This document shows positions 1 through 7,363 of a stretch of 39,422 nt of DNA, piece by piece. Below the pieces are notes generated by a model that was not told where the DNA came from, did not search any database, and saw only the letters and a program-made list of their open reading frames with translations. Position numbers and translations under genes: made by a program. Position 1 is the stretch's first letter; every line of letters begins with the position of its first letter. Source of the DNA: Pseudomonadota bacterium (GTDB taxonomy: Bacteria > Pseudomonadota > Gammaproteobacteria > Xanthomonadales > Xanthomonadaceae); assembly GCA_029560515.1 (NCBI GenBank), contig JAKQKT010000324.1, positions 1 through 39,422 on the forward strand, given 5' to 3'.

Positions 1-80
1 CCGGAACGCGCTGCTGCGATGACCGCATCCAGTGACAATGGACCGACTTGCTGTTCGCCGCGACGATAGTGATATTGCAT
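1..80 (-). CDS. GYF-like (GYF_2/DUF4339) domain protein, N-terminal fragment
   Basis: Only the first 26 codons lie in the window; the gene runs off the left edge. The N-terminus has the aromatic and Gly pattern of a GYF_2 domain: Tyr3 and Tyr5, then the QQVGPLS stretch and an acidic-helix start at residues 18-24. In this family the domain commonly sits at the front of small membrane proteins (often followed by RDD or other transmembrane domains) and is thought to bind proline-rich peptides. An AGGG lies a few bases before the ATG, which supports this start. Nothing can be said about the rest of the protein. The domain call rests on about 25 residues and is tentative. Confidence 0.5.
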   Translation of the reverse strand, partial: MQYHYRRGEQQVGPLSLDAVIAAARS

Positions 81-180
81 GTAGGTACCCTGCTTGAATG
101 AATGCGGCAAAGTTTACGACATCCCGTATTTCCGACACTACCGAATGAGCGCGATAAATGGCTCAAAGCGAAAAAATTAC

Positions 181-215
181 AAAAAAATACCCGGGTCAAA
201 AACATCAGACCCGGG
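181..215 (-). terminator. Rho-independent terminator of the CxxCH protein gene
   Basis: An 8-bp perfect stem (190-197 with 208-215, CCCGGGTC/GACCCGGG) with a 10-nt loop is followed on the minus strand by TA and seven Ts (181-187). It begins 29 bases past the stop codon of the upstream minus-strand gene. Confidence 0.85.
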
Positions 216-243
216 CCAGGTGAGAAAACGGAAAACGTGGAAA

Positions 244-1491
244 TTACTTTGCCGGCATGATGCCCAGCAGCCAGGAGAAATCCTGTTTGATCCAATTGCC
301 TGCCGGTGGTTTGCCGGGATTGCCGATCGGCGGCGTGCCGGGGAAGGCACCGAAATTTGGATTTTCGGAGGGCGGATTCGTTGCGGTATTCATCATGGCG
401 TAGGAATGGCAACTGACGCACGAAGCTTGTTGTGCGGGCACCGAAGCATTGTATTCAACGAATGAATTTCCCAGCTTCATGGTTTTGTTGGGGTCGCTGT
501 AAGTGGTTTGAATGCCCACCAAACGGTAGTTGCGGAACTCTACCGGCAGACCGGCTTGATCCATCAAATTGGTCAGGTTTTTGGTCGCAGCCGTGGCTTT
601 GCCGGTACTGACGGCAGGATTGGAACCCCAAGCATCATTGCAGCTTGAATACAGATTCGGGTTGCAGCGATTGGGGTTGGTGATGGAATTTTGCGGCTCG
701 AAAGTCGCCCACAGCCAGTTCGGATAAAGCTTCGAGGAAATATGCATACCGACCAGGGCATAGCATTTGCCGTCGATAACATCCACGAAAACGCCTTTCG
801 GTTTGTTATTGGTGCAGTTAAAGCTGGCGGTACCGGTGACCGATGTTGCCGGCAACCAATCGATCTTCAATTCCACGGCAGAGGTTGGGAACGTCAGCGT
901 ACCCTTCGCCTTGATGTAGGCAGCTTGACCCGTCAGTGTTTGCAGGTTTACTCCGGCAGCAGCACCCGGTGGTGATTTGATAAAAGCCGCTTCTGCATTG
1001 TTGACGAAGACTTCTTCGCAAAATACCGCGCTTGAGCTCAGGTTCTTCGGCACGAAGGGTTTCAGTGACGGATCAGGAGGGTTTTGGCCGCTGAACGAGG
1101 CTGGCGTAATCATGGGACTGCAATCATTCGACAGGCCTTGCAGGCCGTCCTGGGTTGCTTTCAGATGAAGGCGGCTGGCATGCAGGAAGCGTTTCTTGGC
1201 GGCGCCGGCAGTATTGCCGCAACCTGGCGTGGAAGGTTTCAGCAAGCAGGTTTGCTCGGTCCAGTTTTCCCAGGCGAATTGGCCGTTGTTCGTGCAATTG
1301 ACGGCGGTGAATATTTGCCAGGCAGTTTGCTCGGGAGTGCCTGCCCTCGTCGTTGGCACCGTGCAGAACTTGTTCGGGCCGGCGGCGGCAACTTGCGCGC
1401 CCGCCGCATGCACGGAAGACGCAGGCTGTATCAGTAAAATCAATGCGGCAGTCGCGATGATGCCGGCAGATGCAAATAAAGTCTTTTTCAT
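244..1491 (-). CDS. Exported single-heme cytochrome c-like protein, function unknown
   Basis: A 415-residue protein beginning MKKTLFASAG, with a Sec signal peptide (hydrophobic core about residues 5-22, likely cleavage near VHAAG around 30). The start at 1491 is chosen over an upstream ATG at 1518 because AAGGGG precedes it by about 6 bases and it places the signal peptide at the N-terminus. Near the C-terminus is one CVSCH motif (C358, C361, H362), the covalent heme c attachment signature, so the protein is probably a periplasmic or secreted c-type heme protein. The rest is long, about 330 residues, rich in Asn, Pro and Thr, with several Cys in the N-terminal half (for example near residues 43, 66, 81 and 90) that may form disulfides. 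No enzymatic motif is recognised. It is transcribed alone and ends at a strong terminator. Family membership beyond 'cytochrome c-like' is not claimed. Confidence 0.7.
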   Translation of the reverse strand: MKKTLFASAGIIATAALILLIQPASSVHAAGAQVAAAGPNKFCTVPTTRAGTPEQTAWQIFTAVNCTNNGQFAWENWTEQTCLLKPSTPGCGNTAGAAKKRFLHASRLHLKATQDGLQGLSNDCSPMITPASFSGQNPPDPSLKPFVPKNLSSSAVFCEEVFVNNAEAAFIKSPPGAAAGVNLQTLTGQAAYIKAKGTLTFPTSAVELKIDWLPATSVTGTASFNCTNNKPKGVFVDVIDGKCYALVGMHISSKLYPNWLWATFEPQNSITNPNRCNPNLYSSCNDAWGSNPAVSTGKATAATKNLTNLMDQAGLPVEFRNYRLVGIQTTYSDPNKTMKLGNSFVEYNASVPAQQASCVSCHSYAMMNTATNPPSENPNFGAFPGTPPIGNPGKPPAGNWIKQDFSWLLGIMPAK

Positions 1492-2026
1492 TTCATGCCC
1501 CTTTTCATTTGATGACAAGCAAAACGGCTATTTCTCTACCACCCCTGGCAGCCGAATTGCACCGGACTAAACGGCAAAACCAACCATGATTGACGCTGCA
1601 GCTCGATCATCTCTGGCCACTTTCAAAAGCAAGTACCAAAACCTCTAACCATCGGGAACCGAAGGCAAGCCAGCCATCGCAAACGAGGATTGGGATTTCC
1701 GGCTGGCTCGCCACAGAACACGAATACGGCAGCCATGTTTCAGTACTTATCCCCAATAAGCACCCCTCTGAAAAAAGACGACTCGTCGCACTGCACCGAC
1801 ACCCTATTCCACCGGGCGGGCTTTGTCCTTACGGTTTCCTGACTTGCTGCAATATCGACATATCGAGCCAAATCAGGCGATGAGGGCTTGTCACGAGGGC
1901 AGGTTTTCGGGCTCAATAGGGCGCAAGTGGCCTAAAACCCGTCCCGGTCGCGTTAGAATCATGGAGCGCCATGTCATGGTCGCCCGTTCAATCGTTTGCG
2001 TATGCAAGCAAGGATAAGCAGGAATC
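1492..2026. other. Intergenic region between divergent genes
   Basis: About 530 bases separate the divergently read heme-protein and winged-helix genes, so both promoters should lie here. No open frame has convincing codon use. An imperfect inverted repeat (1664-1675 with 1701-1712, 11 of 12 pairs, 25-nt loop) lies mid-region without a T-tract. A TTAGAAT at 1953-1959 could be a -10 element for the plus-strand gene, but no good -35 is visible. Otherwise I see nothing in it. Confidence 0.5.
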
Positions 2027-2569
2027 GTGAAATCGTCGAAAGCACAACATTTCCTGATCGACGACTGGATCGTGGCGCCTCCGGAAAATATCATTCTGCG
2101 CGGCGACACCCGCATTCATCTCGAACCGAAAGCGATGGATGTGCTATGCCATCTATCGCAGCACTCGGATCGTGTCGTGAGCTCCGAACAATTACTGATG
2201 CAGTGCTGGCCAGAGACGACTCTGGGCGATGGCGTGGTCTACAAGAATATCGCCATCCTGAGAAAGGCTCTCGGCGAAAAGGAACACGGCTCCAGATACA
2301 TCACCACCATTCCCAAGCGCGGCTATCGCCTGCATGCCAACGTGGTTCCGCTGAAGTCGAAAAACCTTCAGCACAACATCATCGAGCAGGAAAATCTCGA
2401 GCGTGTGCTTCGAATACTGAACCGGCTGACGCAAAAGCAAATCCAGAACAAGGAATTTTCCGAACTGGATTTCCAGCAGCTGAAAAAGAGCAATGGATTA
2501 TTGCTGAAAATCAGCAAGCGCTTGCTGGATTACGTGACCGGCATACCTAGATATGAAGAGCTGCCCTGA
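2027..2569 (+). CDS. Winged-helix (OmpR/PhoB-type, CadC-like) DNA-binding protein
   Basis: 180 residues. Residues about 20-105 form a Trans_reg_C winged helix: the small beta-sheet followed by the LEPKAMDVLCHL helix, the recognition-helix region VVYKNIAILRKALGE and the wing ending in the hallmark TIPKRGYRL. There is no receiver domain in front and no transmembrane segment behind, unlike response regulators and CadC. The C-terminal 75 residues are polar and probably helical (ENLERVLRIL... QLKKSNGLLLKI) and could mediate dimerisation or partner binding. The start is GTG at 2027, three bases after AGGA; a second AAGGA lies 12 bases upstream. The gene stops two bases before the end of the convergent downstream gene, so the two transcripts must overlap. 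Target genes are unknown; the adjacent exported-protein genes are candidates. Confidence 0.75.
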   Translation: MKSSKAQHFLIDDWIVAPPENIILRGDTRIHLEPKAMDVLCHLSQHSDRVVSSEQLLMQCWPETTLGDGVVYKNIAILRKALGEKEHGSRYITTIPKRGYRLHANVVPLKSKNLQHNIIEQENLERVLRILNRLTQKQIQNKEFSELDFQQLKKSNGLLLKISKRLLDYVTGIPRYEELP

Positions 2570-2571
2570 GG

Positions 2572-3606
2572 CTAGGGTCTGAGAAAAGTTCGAATCGCAA
2601 TCTTGCCTTCAGGCGTCAAGAAGGGCCCGAGATCTTTGTAAGGAATGATGAATTCCTTTTCGCATCCGTCACCAAATGCATTTTCCCAAAACTTCATGCC
2701 GGTGGATTCGAGCGTTACGTGGTATTCGCCTTCGCCGTAGTACTCGTGCCTGCATTCCGCTTCTATTTCCGCATCCTTGATCAGGCGTTTTTTCAGCTGA
2801 TCTGGTAACGGGGACATGTCACTGTAGGAATAAGACCGGGCACCAAACCACTTCCATAAATCGACTTCTTCACCGGTTTTCATATTCCAGGTACGGTAGT
2901 TCAGACTGATACCACGAGCACCAAAACCTGCAGCCCAACGATAGTAGTGCACGGTGATCCAGTCATCGGACCAGTAATAGGGTTGTGCAAATGTTTCATC
3001 TTCAGCTGCATAGCCGATGTTGCCGAGGAACTCGCGACGCTTCACGAAATATTCGTCGAGGTCCGCTTTCGATTTTGGCAAGACATCGCGCAGCTTCTGA
3101 TTTACTTTTCCGACAGCAGTTTCGGATGACATCAGCTCGATGGTTTCAACATCGGCGATTCGAAGTTTCCGGTATTTCCTGCCATTGAAATTTTCGATAT
3201 TTCCTATTTTCAGTTTTGGAAAAACTTCCAGTGTCTGATTGTATTCATTACTTGCGCAAGGCTGATCGTCTTTTTCATTGCTCGGCGAGCCTAGAGTTAT
3301 AACGAGTGATTTTCCATTTTGCGGTGCCTGCCAAACACCCTGCAGCTTTTTTGCTGCTGGAAGATCCAGTTTCCAGCTTCCGGTGTTAGCCTCTTCCATC
3401 CAGACATTACTTTTTTCTTCACGGCTTAAGCGAATCGCCTGCTTATGGCGTATGTAGTAATAGTTGCCGCTTTGTTCGCCATTGAAGCAGGCAACGATAT
3501 CCTTATCCCCGAGTTTTCCCCGCCATACCCCGTTCAGGGTAGACGTCACGGCGTACGCCGGATTTATCGTTAGCATGAAAAGAAAAATGATTGTCAGGCT
3601 GCGCAT
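2572..3606 (-). CDS. Exported protein of unknown function (possibly DUF3298/RsiV-like C-terminal half)
   Basis: 344 residues starting MRSLTIIFLFMLTINPAYA, a clear signal peptide with likely cleavage after AYA at about residue 19. AGGA five bases before the ATG at 3606 fixes this start against an in-frame ATG at 3675. The N-terminal part (about 24-130) has a GVWRGKLGDKDIVACFN pattern, as in small beta-sandwich periplasmic domains. The C-terminal half contains YWSDDWITVHYYRW, YRTWNMKTGEEVDLWKWF and a terminal IIPYKDLGPFLTPEGK stretch, reminiscent of DUF3298/RsiV-type domains, in which a 'content of the numerator, then threshold, then -IPY-' layout recurs. That assignment is by eye only. Probably periplasmic. 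It is convergent with the winged-helix gene and has no operon partner. Confidence 0.6.
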   Translation of the reverse strand: MRSLTIIFLFMLTINPAYAVTSTLNGVWRGKLGDKDIVACFNGEQSGNYYYIRHKQAIRLSREEKSNVWMEEANTGSWKLDLPAAKKLQGVWQAPQNGKSLVITLGSPSNEKDDQPCASNEYNQTLEVFPKLKIGNIENFNGRKYRKLRIADVETIELMSSETAVGKVNQKLRDVLPKSKADLDEYFVKRREFLGNIGYAAEDETFAQPYYWSDDWITVHYYRWAAGFGARGISLNYRTWNMKTGEEVDLWKWFGARSYSYSDMSPLPDQLKKRLIKDAEIEAECRHEYYGEGEYHVTLESTGMKFWENAFGDGCEKEFIIPYKDLGPFLTPEGKIAIRTFLRP

Positions 3607-3702
3607 TTCAGTCCTGTCGACAATGCCGTTCCGGATTGGAGCGTGCCTATCGTACGTGAAATTCAGGACCAGCATTCTGATCGATGACGCATTGTTTTGC
3701 GT

Positions 3703-3708
3703 TAGAAT
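3703..3708 (+). promoter_or_regulatory. Possible -10 element upstream of the TonB-C-like gene
   Basis: TAGAAT lies 29 bases before the ATG of the downstream gene, in the short divergent gap (3607-3737). No -35 hexamer at the right spacing stands out, so this is only a suggestion. Confidence 0.25.
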
Positions 3709-3737
3709 CGGCGAAAACCGGATAATTCATAATCAAC

Positions 3738-4373
3738 ATGAAAAAACTTTGCATTTACCTCACCCTCGCAGCATCGCTTATATCTGCTACCGCCATCTCG
3801 CAAGAGGCTGCTGCGACTAAATCTCCCTACAAATTGATTGTTTGGGCAGATGTCGGTTTTGATGAAAGCTCGCAATTATTGCAAATTGTATTCCCGGAAA
3901 AAGAGACTCTGCCTGCACCTTTTGTTGGCTTTTTGTCCAATTCAATCACTACCAGTACTTTGACAACCCCTGAAAATTCCGAAGCCAACAAGCAGCTTGA
4001 AAGCGGTTTGCGAGTGACAGTAGAAATCGATCCGAATATGTCGAGGGCAAAAATCCTGAGCAGGGAACTGATGCCTCGCCCGCTTCGCAGCGAACAGCAA
4101 ATCGAGCCGCTTATCAGGGTAAAAGGGGAATGGTCCGGTAGAATTTTCGTTACCTGCACGATCAACAGGAATGGCCGCTGCTCAAAACCGAAAATCGATC
4201 CGTCTGCCAATGCTCCTACGGAAATCTCCAAAGTTTTGCTGGCCACGCTCGGTTCATGGCGCTTTGCACCGCAGAAACGGGCCGGTATCCAGGTAGATGG
4301 CGAGTTCAATACCTGGGTGACGATTGAAGCAGACAATTCCGCACCGCCAAAATCATTTGGCAAGCAAATTTGA
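3738..4373 (+). CDS. Exported TonB C-terminal-like domain protein
   Basis: 211 residues. The first 21 form a signal peptide (MKKLCIYLTLAASLISATA, likely cleavage before SQEAA). Residues about 125-200 look like a TonB C-terminal-type domain: an FVTCTINRNGRCSKPKI strand pair, a helix (TEISKVLLATLGSW) and the characteristic WRFAPQKRAGIQVDGEFN motif before the last strand. It lacks the N-terminal transmembrane anchor and the Pro-rich spacer of true TonB, so it is more likely one of the free periplasmic TonB_C-like proteins than an energy transducer. The SD is weak: GGATAA lies about 13 bases before the ATG. The gene is followed by a strong terminator shared with the opposing tRNA gene. Confidence 0.65.
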   Translation: MKKLCIYLTLAASLISATAISQEAAATKSPYKLIVWADVGFDESSQLLQIVFPEKETLPAPFVGFLSNSITTSTLTTPENSEANKQLESGLRVTVEIDPNMSRAKILSRELMPRPLRSEQQIEPLIRVKGEWSGRIFVTCTINRNGRCSKPKIDPSANAPTEISKVLLATLGSWRFAPQKRAGIQVDGEFNTWVTIEADNSAPPKSFGKQI

Positions 4374-4397
4374 TTTTGCATAGCGTGATCCAAACAA

Positions 4398-4423
4398 AAA
4401 AAGCCACCCGAAGGTGGCTTTTT
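4398..4423. terminator. Bidirectional intrinsic terminator
   Basis: The 8-bp stem AAGCCACC/GGTGGCTT (4401-4408 with 4413-4420) has a CGAA loop and is flanked by an A-run on the left and a T-run on the right. It can end the TonB-C-like gene on the plus strand and the tRNA-Val transcript on the minus strand. Confidence 0.85.
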
Positions 4424-4430
4424 CTTGATC

Positions 4431-4505
4431 TGGTGGGCGGTACAGGGTTTGAACCTGTGACCCCTGCCGTGTGAAAGCAGTGCTCTACCGCTGAGCTAAC
4501 CGCCC
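4431..4505 (-). tRNA. tRNA-Val(CAC)
   Basis: A 75-nt cloverleaf read on the minus strand: acceptor GGGCGGT pairs with ACCGCCC, the discriminator is A and CCA is encoded. The anticodon stem CTGCT/GGCAG (last pair T-G) encloses loop TTCACAC, giving anticodon CAC for GUG codons. The T arm with GGTTCAAACC is intact. Confidence 0.95.
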
Positions 4506-4559
4506 GGTGAGGCTGGGAATTTTACGTTTAAGTACCTGTTCGGTCAATAAAAATCGGTC

Positions 4560-6200
4560 TTATTCTAGTTTACTGCCTCGCAAAGCACGGACTTTCGCGG
4601 GCGGCCGGAAGGCATCACTGCTGGCTTCATGCCAGAAGGTCTGAAACGCCGGATGATTGGGTAATACGTCGCCAAGCAAATCACCCTGTTTCAGGAACTT
4701 GTGCAATACGGCCAAGGCACGCACTTCAGTGGAAGAAACGCGACGAATAATGTGCTCGGGACCGATTTCATCGGGATGCTGCAAACCCGCGGCAGCCACC
4801 AATTCTTTCAGCGCCTTCAAGGTATTTTCGTGAAAATGAAATACGCGTGTTGCCTTGTCTTCCGGCACCAGTGCCTTCTGGCGTGAGGGATCTTGCGTGG
4901 CCACACCTGTTGGACAGCGATCAGTATGGCAACTTTGCGATTGAATGCAGCCCAGGGCAAACATATAACCGCGGGCGGCGTTGCACCAATCGGCACCGAG
5001 TGCAAGGGTGCGGGTGATATCGAAAGCCGTGACGATCTTGCCCGCCGCACCAATACGAATATGCTGCCGTAGATTCAACCCCACCAGAGTGTTATGCACC
5101 AGCAGCAAAGCCTCACGCAAAGGTGCACCGACATGGTCGGTGAATTCCAGAGGTGCTGCACCGGTACCACCCTCGCCGCCGTCGACAACAATGAAATCGG
5201 GAAGAATATTCGTTTCATGCATCGCTTTGGCGATACCGAACCACTCCCAGGGATGGCCAACGGCGAATTTAAATCCCACCGGCTTGCCACCGGACAGATT
5301 TCTCAGGCGGTCGATAAATTGCAGCAGTTCTTTCGGCGTTGAAAATGCCGAATGCTGTGCCGGCGAAACGCAATCTTCACCCATCGGCACGCCACGCGCG
5401 GCGGCAATTTCTGCTGATACTTTGGCTGCGGGCAACACGCCGCCATGCCCGGGTTTGGCGCCTTGCGAGAGTTTCACTTCGATCATCTTGACCTGATCAG
5501 AAGCAGCATTCCTGATGAAATTTTCTTCACTGAAATTACCGGCGCCGTTACGGCAACCGAAGTAACCGGAGCCGATTTCCCAAACCAGATCACCACCGCG
5601 TTCACGATGATATTGCGAAATGGAACCTTCGCCGGTGTCGTGATAGAAACCGCCGCGTTTTGCACCCTCATTCAAGGCACGAATGGCATTGGCCGACAAA
5701 GCACCAAAACTCATCGCGGATATATTGAACACACTGGCGGAATAGGGTTTTGCACGGTCTGGTCCGATCATGATCCGAAAATCATGCGAATCTATTTTCG
5801 CCGGCAGCATGGAGTGGTTAATCCATTCGTAATCATCGGCATAAACATCCATCTGCGTGCCGAATGGACGCTTGTCCATGACGTTTTTCGAACGCTGATA
5901 AATAATGGCGCGTTGTTGCCGTGAATACGGGTTTTCCTCGGTATCGGTCTCGATAAAGTATTGGCGAATTTCGGGCCCGATGGATTCCAACGCATAACGG
6001 AAATGGGCAAGAATCGGGTAGTTACGTCGTACTGCCTGCCGCGTTTGCAGCAAATCCAGCGTACCGATGGCAGCGAGGCTGGAAAAAACCAGCAATAAAA
6101 AATAAAGCCAGTCGTGCGATGGTGCAATCAAAAGCAGCATGACAGACGTTGCCGCACCCAAAAGACAAAATGCATATAACCAATAACGGGATGGCAGCAT
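4560..6200 (-). CDS. Membrane-anchored FMN-binding glutamate synthase-family protein
   Basis: 546 residues from the ATG at 6200, preceded by AGGGAGAA; the longer open frame upstream has no SD and overlaps the tRNA-Leu flank. Residues about 8-25 and 32-50 are two transmembrane segments. Residues 85 onward match the FMN/2-oxoglutarate (synthase) domain of glutamate synthase large subunit: SAMSFGALS (161-169), the KPGHGG loop (249-254), VVDGGEGGTGAAP (338-350) and the cysteine set C418-x5-C424-x4-C429 of the 3Fe-4S cluster. The N-terminal glutaminase domain and the C-terminal GXGXG domain of GltB are absent, so it cannot take ammonia from glutamine by itself. It is therefore a GltB-like oxidoreductase of unknown substrate, held at the inner membrane. 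It lies between tRNA-Leu and tRNA-Val, all on the same strand, with no obvious terminator between it and tRNA-Val. Confidence 0.85.
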   Translation of the reverse strand: MLPSRYWLYAFCLLGAATSVMLLLIAPSHDWLYFLLLVFSSLAAIGTLDLLQTRQAVRRNYPILAHFRYALESIGPEIRQYFIETDTEENPYSRQQRAIIYQRSKNVMDKRPFGTQMDVYADDYEWINHSMLPAKIDSHDFRIMIGPDRAKPYSASVFNISAMSFGALSANAIRALNEGAKRGGFYHDTGEGSISQYHRERGGDLVWEIGSGYFGCRNGAGNFSEENFIRNAASDQVKMIEVKLSQGAKPGHGGVLPAAKVSAEIAAARGVPMGEDCVSPAQHSAFSTPKELLQFIDRLRNLSGGKPVGFKFAVGHPWEWFGIAKAMHETNILPDFIVVDGGEGGTGAAPLEFTDHVGAPLREALLLVHNTLVGLNLRQHIRIGAAGKIVTAFDITRTLALGADWCNAARGYMFALGCIQSQSCHTDRCPTGVATQDPSRQKALVPEDKATRVFHFHENTLKALKELVAAAGLQHPDEIGPEHIIRRVSSTEVRALAVLHKFLKQGDLLGDVLPNHPAFQTFWHEASSDAFRPPAKVRALRGSKLE

Positions 6201-6282
6201 CGTTCTTCTCCCTGTCCAGGCCGACAGCATAACGAGGTGCAAAAAATATAGGGCGCTAGCACATGCTGCGCCCCGCAAAAAA

Positions 6283-6368
6283 TGGTGCCTGAGGCGGGAC
6301 TCGAACCCGCATGAACTTGCGTTCGAGGGATTTTAAGTCCCTTGCGTATACCATTTCGCCACTCAGGC
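6283..6368 (-). tRNA. tRNA-Leu(TAA)
   Basis: An 86-nt class II tRNA on the minus strand. Acceptor GCCTGAG pairs with CTCAGGC, the discriminator is A and CCA is encoded. The anticodon loop CTTAAAA is closed by AGGGA/TCCCT, giving anticodon TAA. A long variable arm (about CGAACGCAAGTTCATG) is present, as expected for tRNA-Leu. Confidence 0.95.
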
Positions 6369-6446
6369 AGCGTATGCATATTGCAGCAATAAACACGTTG
6401 AATAAAGACGTTTTATCGCGGCTTTTGTTTCATTTGTTCACAAAAA

Positions 6447-6462
6447 AGCCCCTGACGGGGCT
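6447..6462 (-). terminator. Intrinsic terminator after tRNA-Cys
   Basis: The 6-bp stem AGCCCC/GGGGCT with a 4-base loop is followed on the minus strand by a T-run (6442-6447 are As on the plus strand). It starts a few bases beyond the 3' end of tRNA-Cys, so tRNA-Leu downstream probably needs its own promoter or readthrough. Confidence 0.7.
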
Positions 6463-6466
6463 AAAT

Positions 6467-6540
6467 TGGAGGCCGAGGTCGGAATCGAACCGGCGTACGC
6501 GGCTTTGCAGGCCGCTACATGACCACTCTGCCACCCGGCC
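6467..6540 (-). tRNA. tRNA-Cys(GCA)
   Basis: A 74-nt cloverleaf on the minus strand. Acceptor GGCCGGG pairs with CTCGGCC (one G-T pair), the discriminator is U73 and CCA is encoded. The anticodon stem GCGGC/GCCGC encloses CTGCAAA, anticodon GCA. U73 together with GCA is the expected cysteine identity set. Confidence 0.95.
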
Positions 6541-6614
6541 AAGGGTGAAACATCAGACTTTAGTTTAACCTAACCAATATTTATTGGTAAATAAAAACCA
6601 GACTCTGAAAAAAC

Positions 6615-6638
6615 AAAACCCCGGCGAACCGAGGTTTT
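6615..6638 (-). terminator. Intrinsic terminator after tRNA-Gly
   Basis: A 10-bp stem (6615-6624 with 6629-6638, one G-T pair) has a TTCG tetraloop on the minus strand and is followed by GTTTTTT. It lies six bases beyond the tRNA-Gly CCA end and closes the uvrC-pgsA-tRNA-Gly unit. Confidence 0.75.
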
Positions 6639-6644
6639 TGAAAC

Positions 6645-6720
<76 letters not shown>

Positions 6721-6805
6721 GGAGAACGCATATTCTTATGGATTTGCGCTTTTGTGTCAACACCTTTTTTGAAAAATTATCGCAAGAGCCCGTCAATCAA
6801 GGCTT

Positions 6806-7363
6806 TCAGCCCTTGCGCATTGTCGGCCATGCAGCACGCATATAATCAAAACCCGACCAGAGTGTGAGTGCTGCGGCAATAGCGAGCAACCATTCGCCAA
6901 TCTTGAAAATCGGTATGCCGAACAGGTCTTCGTAAAATAAAACAAAACTGATCGCAACCATCTGCACGATGGTTTTTATTTTGCCGAGCGCGGCAACCTT
7001 TACCAAACCATGCGCACCCATCTGCGCCATCCATTCACGCAATGCCGATATCGTGATTTCACGACCGACGATAATGGCGCTCAAAATCGCGATCCATGCG
7101 GTATGGTGTTTCTGTGTCACCAGAAACAGCGCAAAGGCTACGGCCAATTTATCGGCGACTGGATCAAGGAATGCCCCGAAGGCGGAATACATGTCGTAGC
7201 GGCGTGCAATCCAGCCATCGAGCCAATCGGTCAGGGCACCGAGCACAAATACCGCACAGGCCAGAATATTGCTCCAGGGATGATGCCAATAAAACACCAG
7301 GACCAATACCGGCACCAATACGATGCGAAACAGGGTCAGCATGGTCGGAAGGGTTAGATTCAC
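6806..7363 (-). CDS. pgsA: CDP-diacylglycerol--glycerol-3-phosphate 3-phosphatidyltransferase
   Basis: 185 residues, the usual length. PgsA transfers a phosphatidyl group from CDP-diacylglycerol to glycerol-3-phosphate, the committed step to phosphatidylglycerol and cardiolipin, in the inner membrane. The full CDP-alcohol phosphotransferase signature is present: D49-G50-x2-A53-R54-x8-G63-x3-D67-x3-D71, within several transmembrane segments (about 8-28, 32-48, 85-103 and 130-180). The start is GTG at 7363, aligning MNLTLPTMLTLFR with the usual N-terminus; it overlaps the uvrC stop in a TAGTG arrangement, so translational coupling is likely. The uvrC-pgsA order is conserved in many gammaproteobacteria. 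Confidence 0.95.
   Translation of the reverse strand: MNLTLPTMLTLFRIVLVPVLVLVFYWHHPWSNILACAVFVLGALTDWLDGWIARRYDMYSAFGAFLDPVADKLAVAFALFLVTQKHHTAWIAILSAIIVGREITISALREWMAQMGAHGLVKVAALGKIKTIVQMVAISFVLFYEDLFGIPIFKIGEWLLAIAAALTLWSGFDYMRAAWPTMRKG

Noticed and set aside
1747-1755. Possible DnaA box TTATCCCCA
   Set aside because: It has one mismatch from the consensus, stands alone, and is not near a replication gene.
1590-1883. 97-codon open frame in the first intergenic region
   Set aside because: Pro/Ser/His-rich random-looking translation, no SD and no homologous pattern.
1996-2550. 184-codon frame overlapping the winged-helix gene
   Set aside because: Same strand, different frame; only the 2027 frame gives a recognisable domain.
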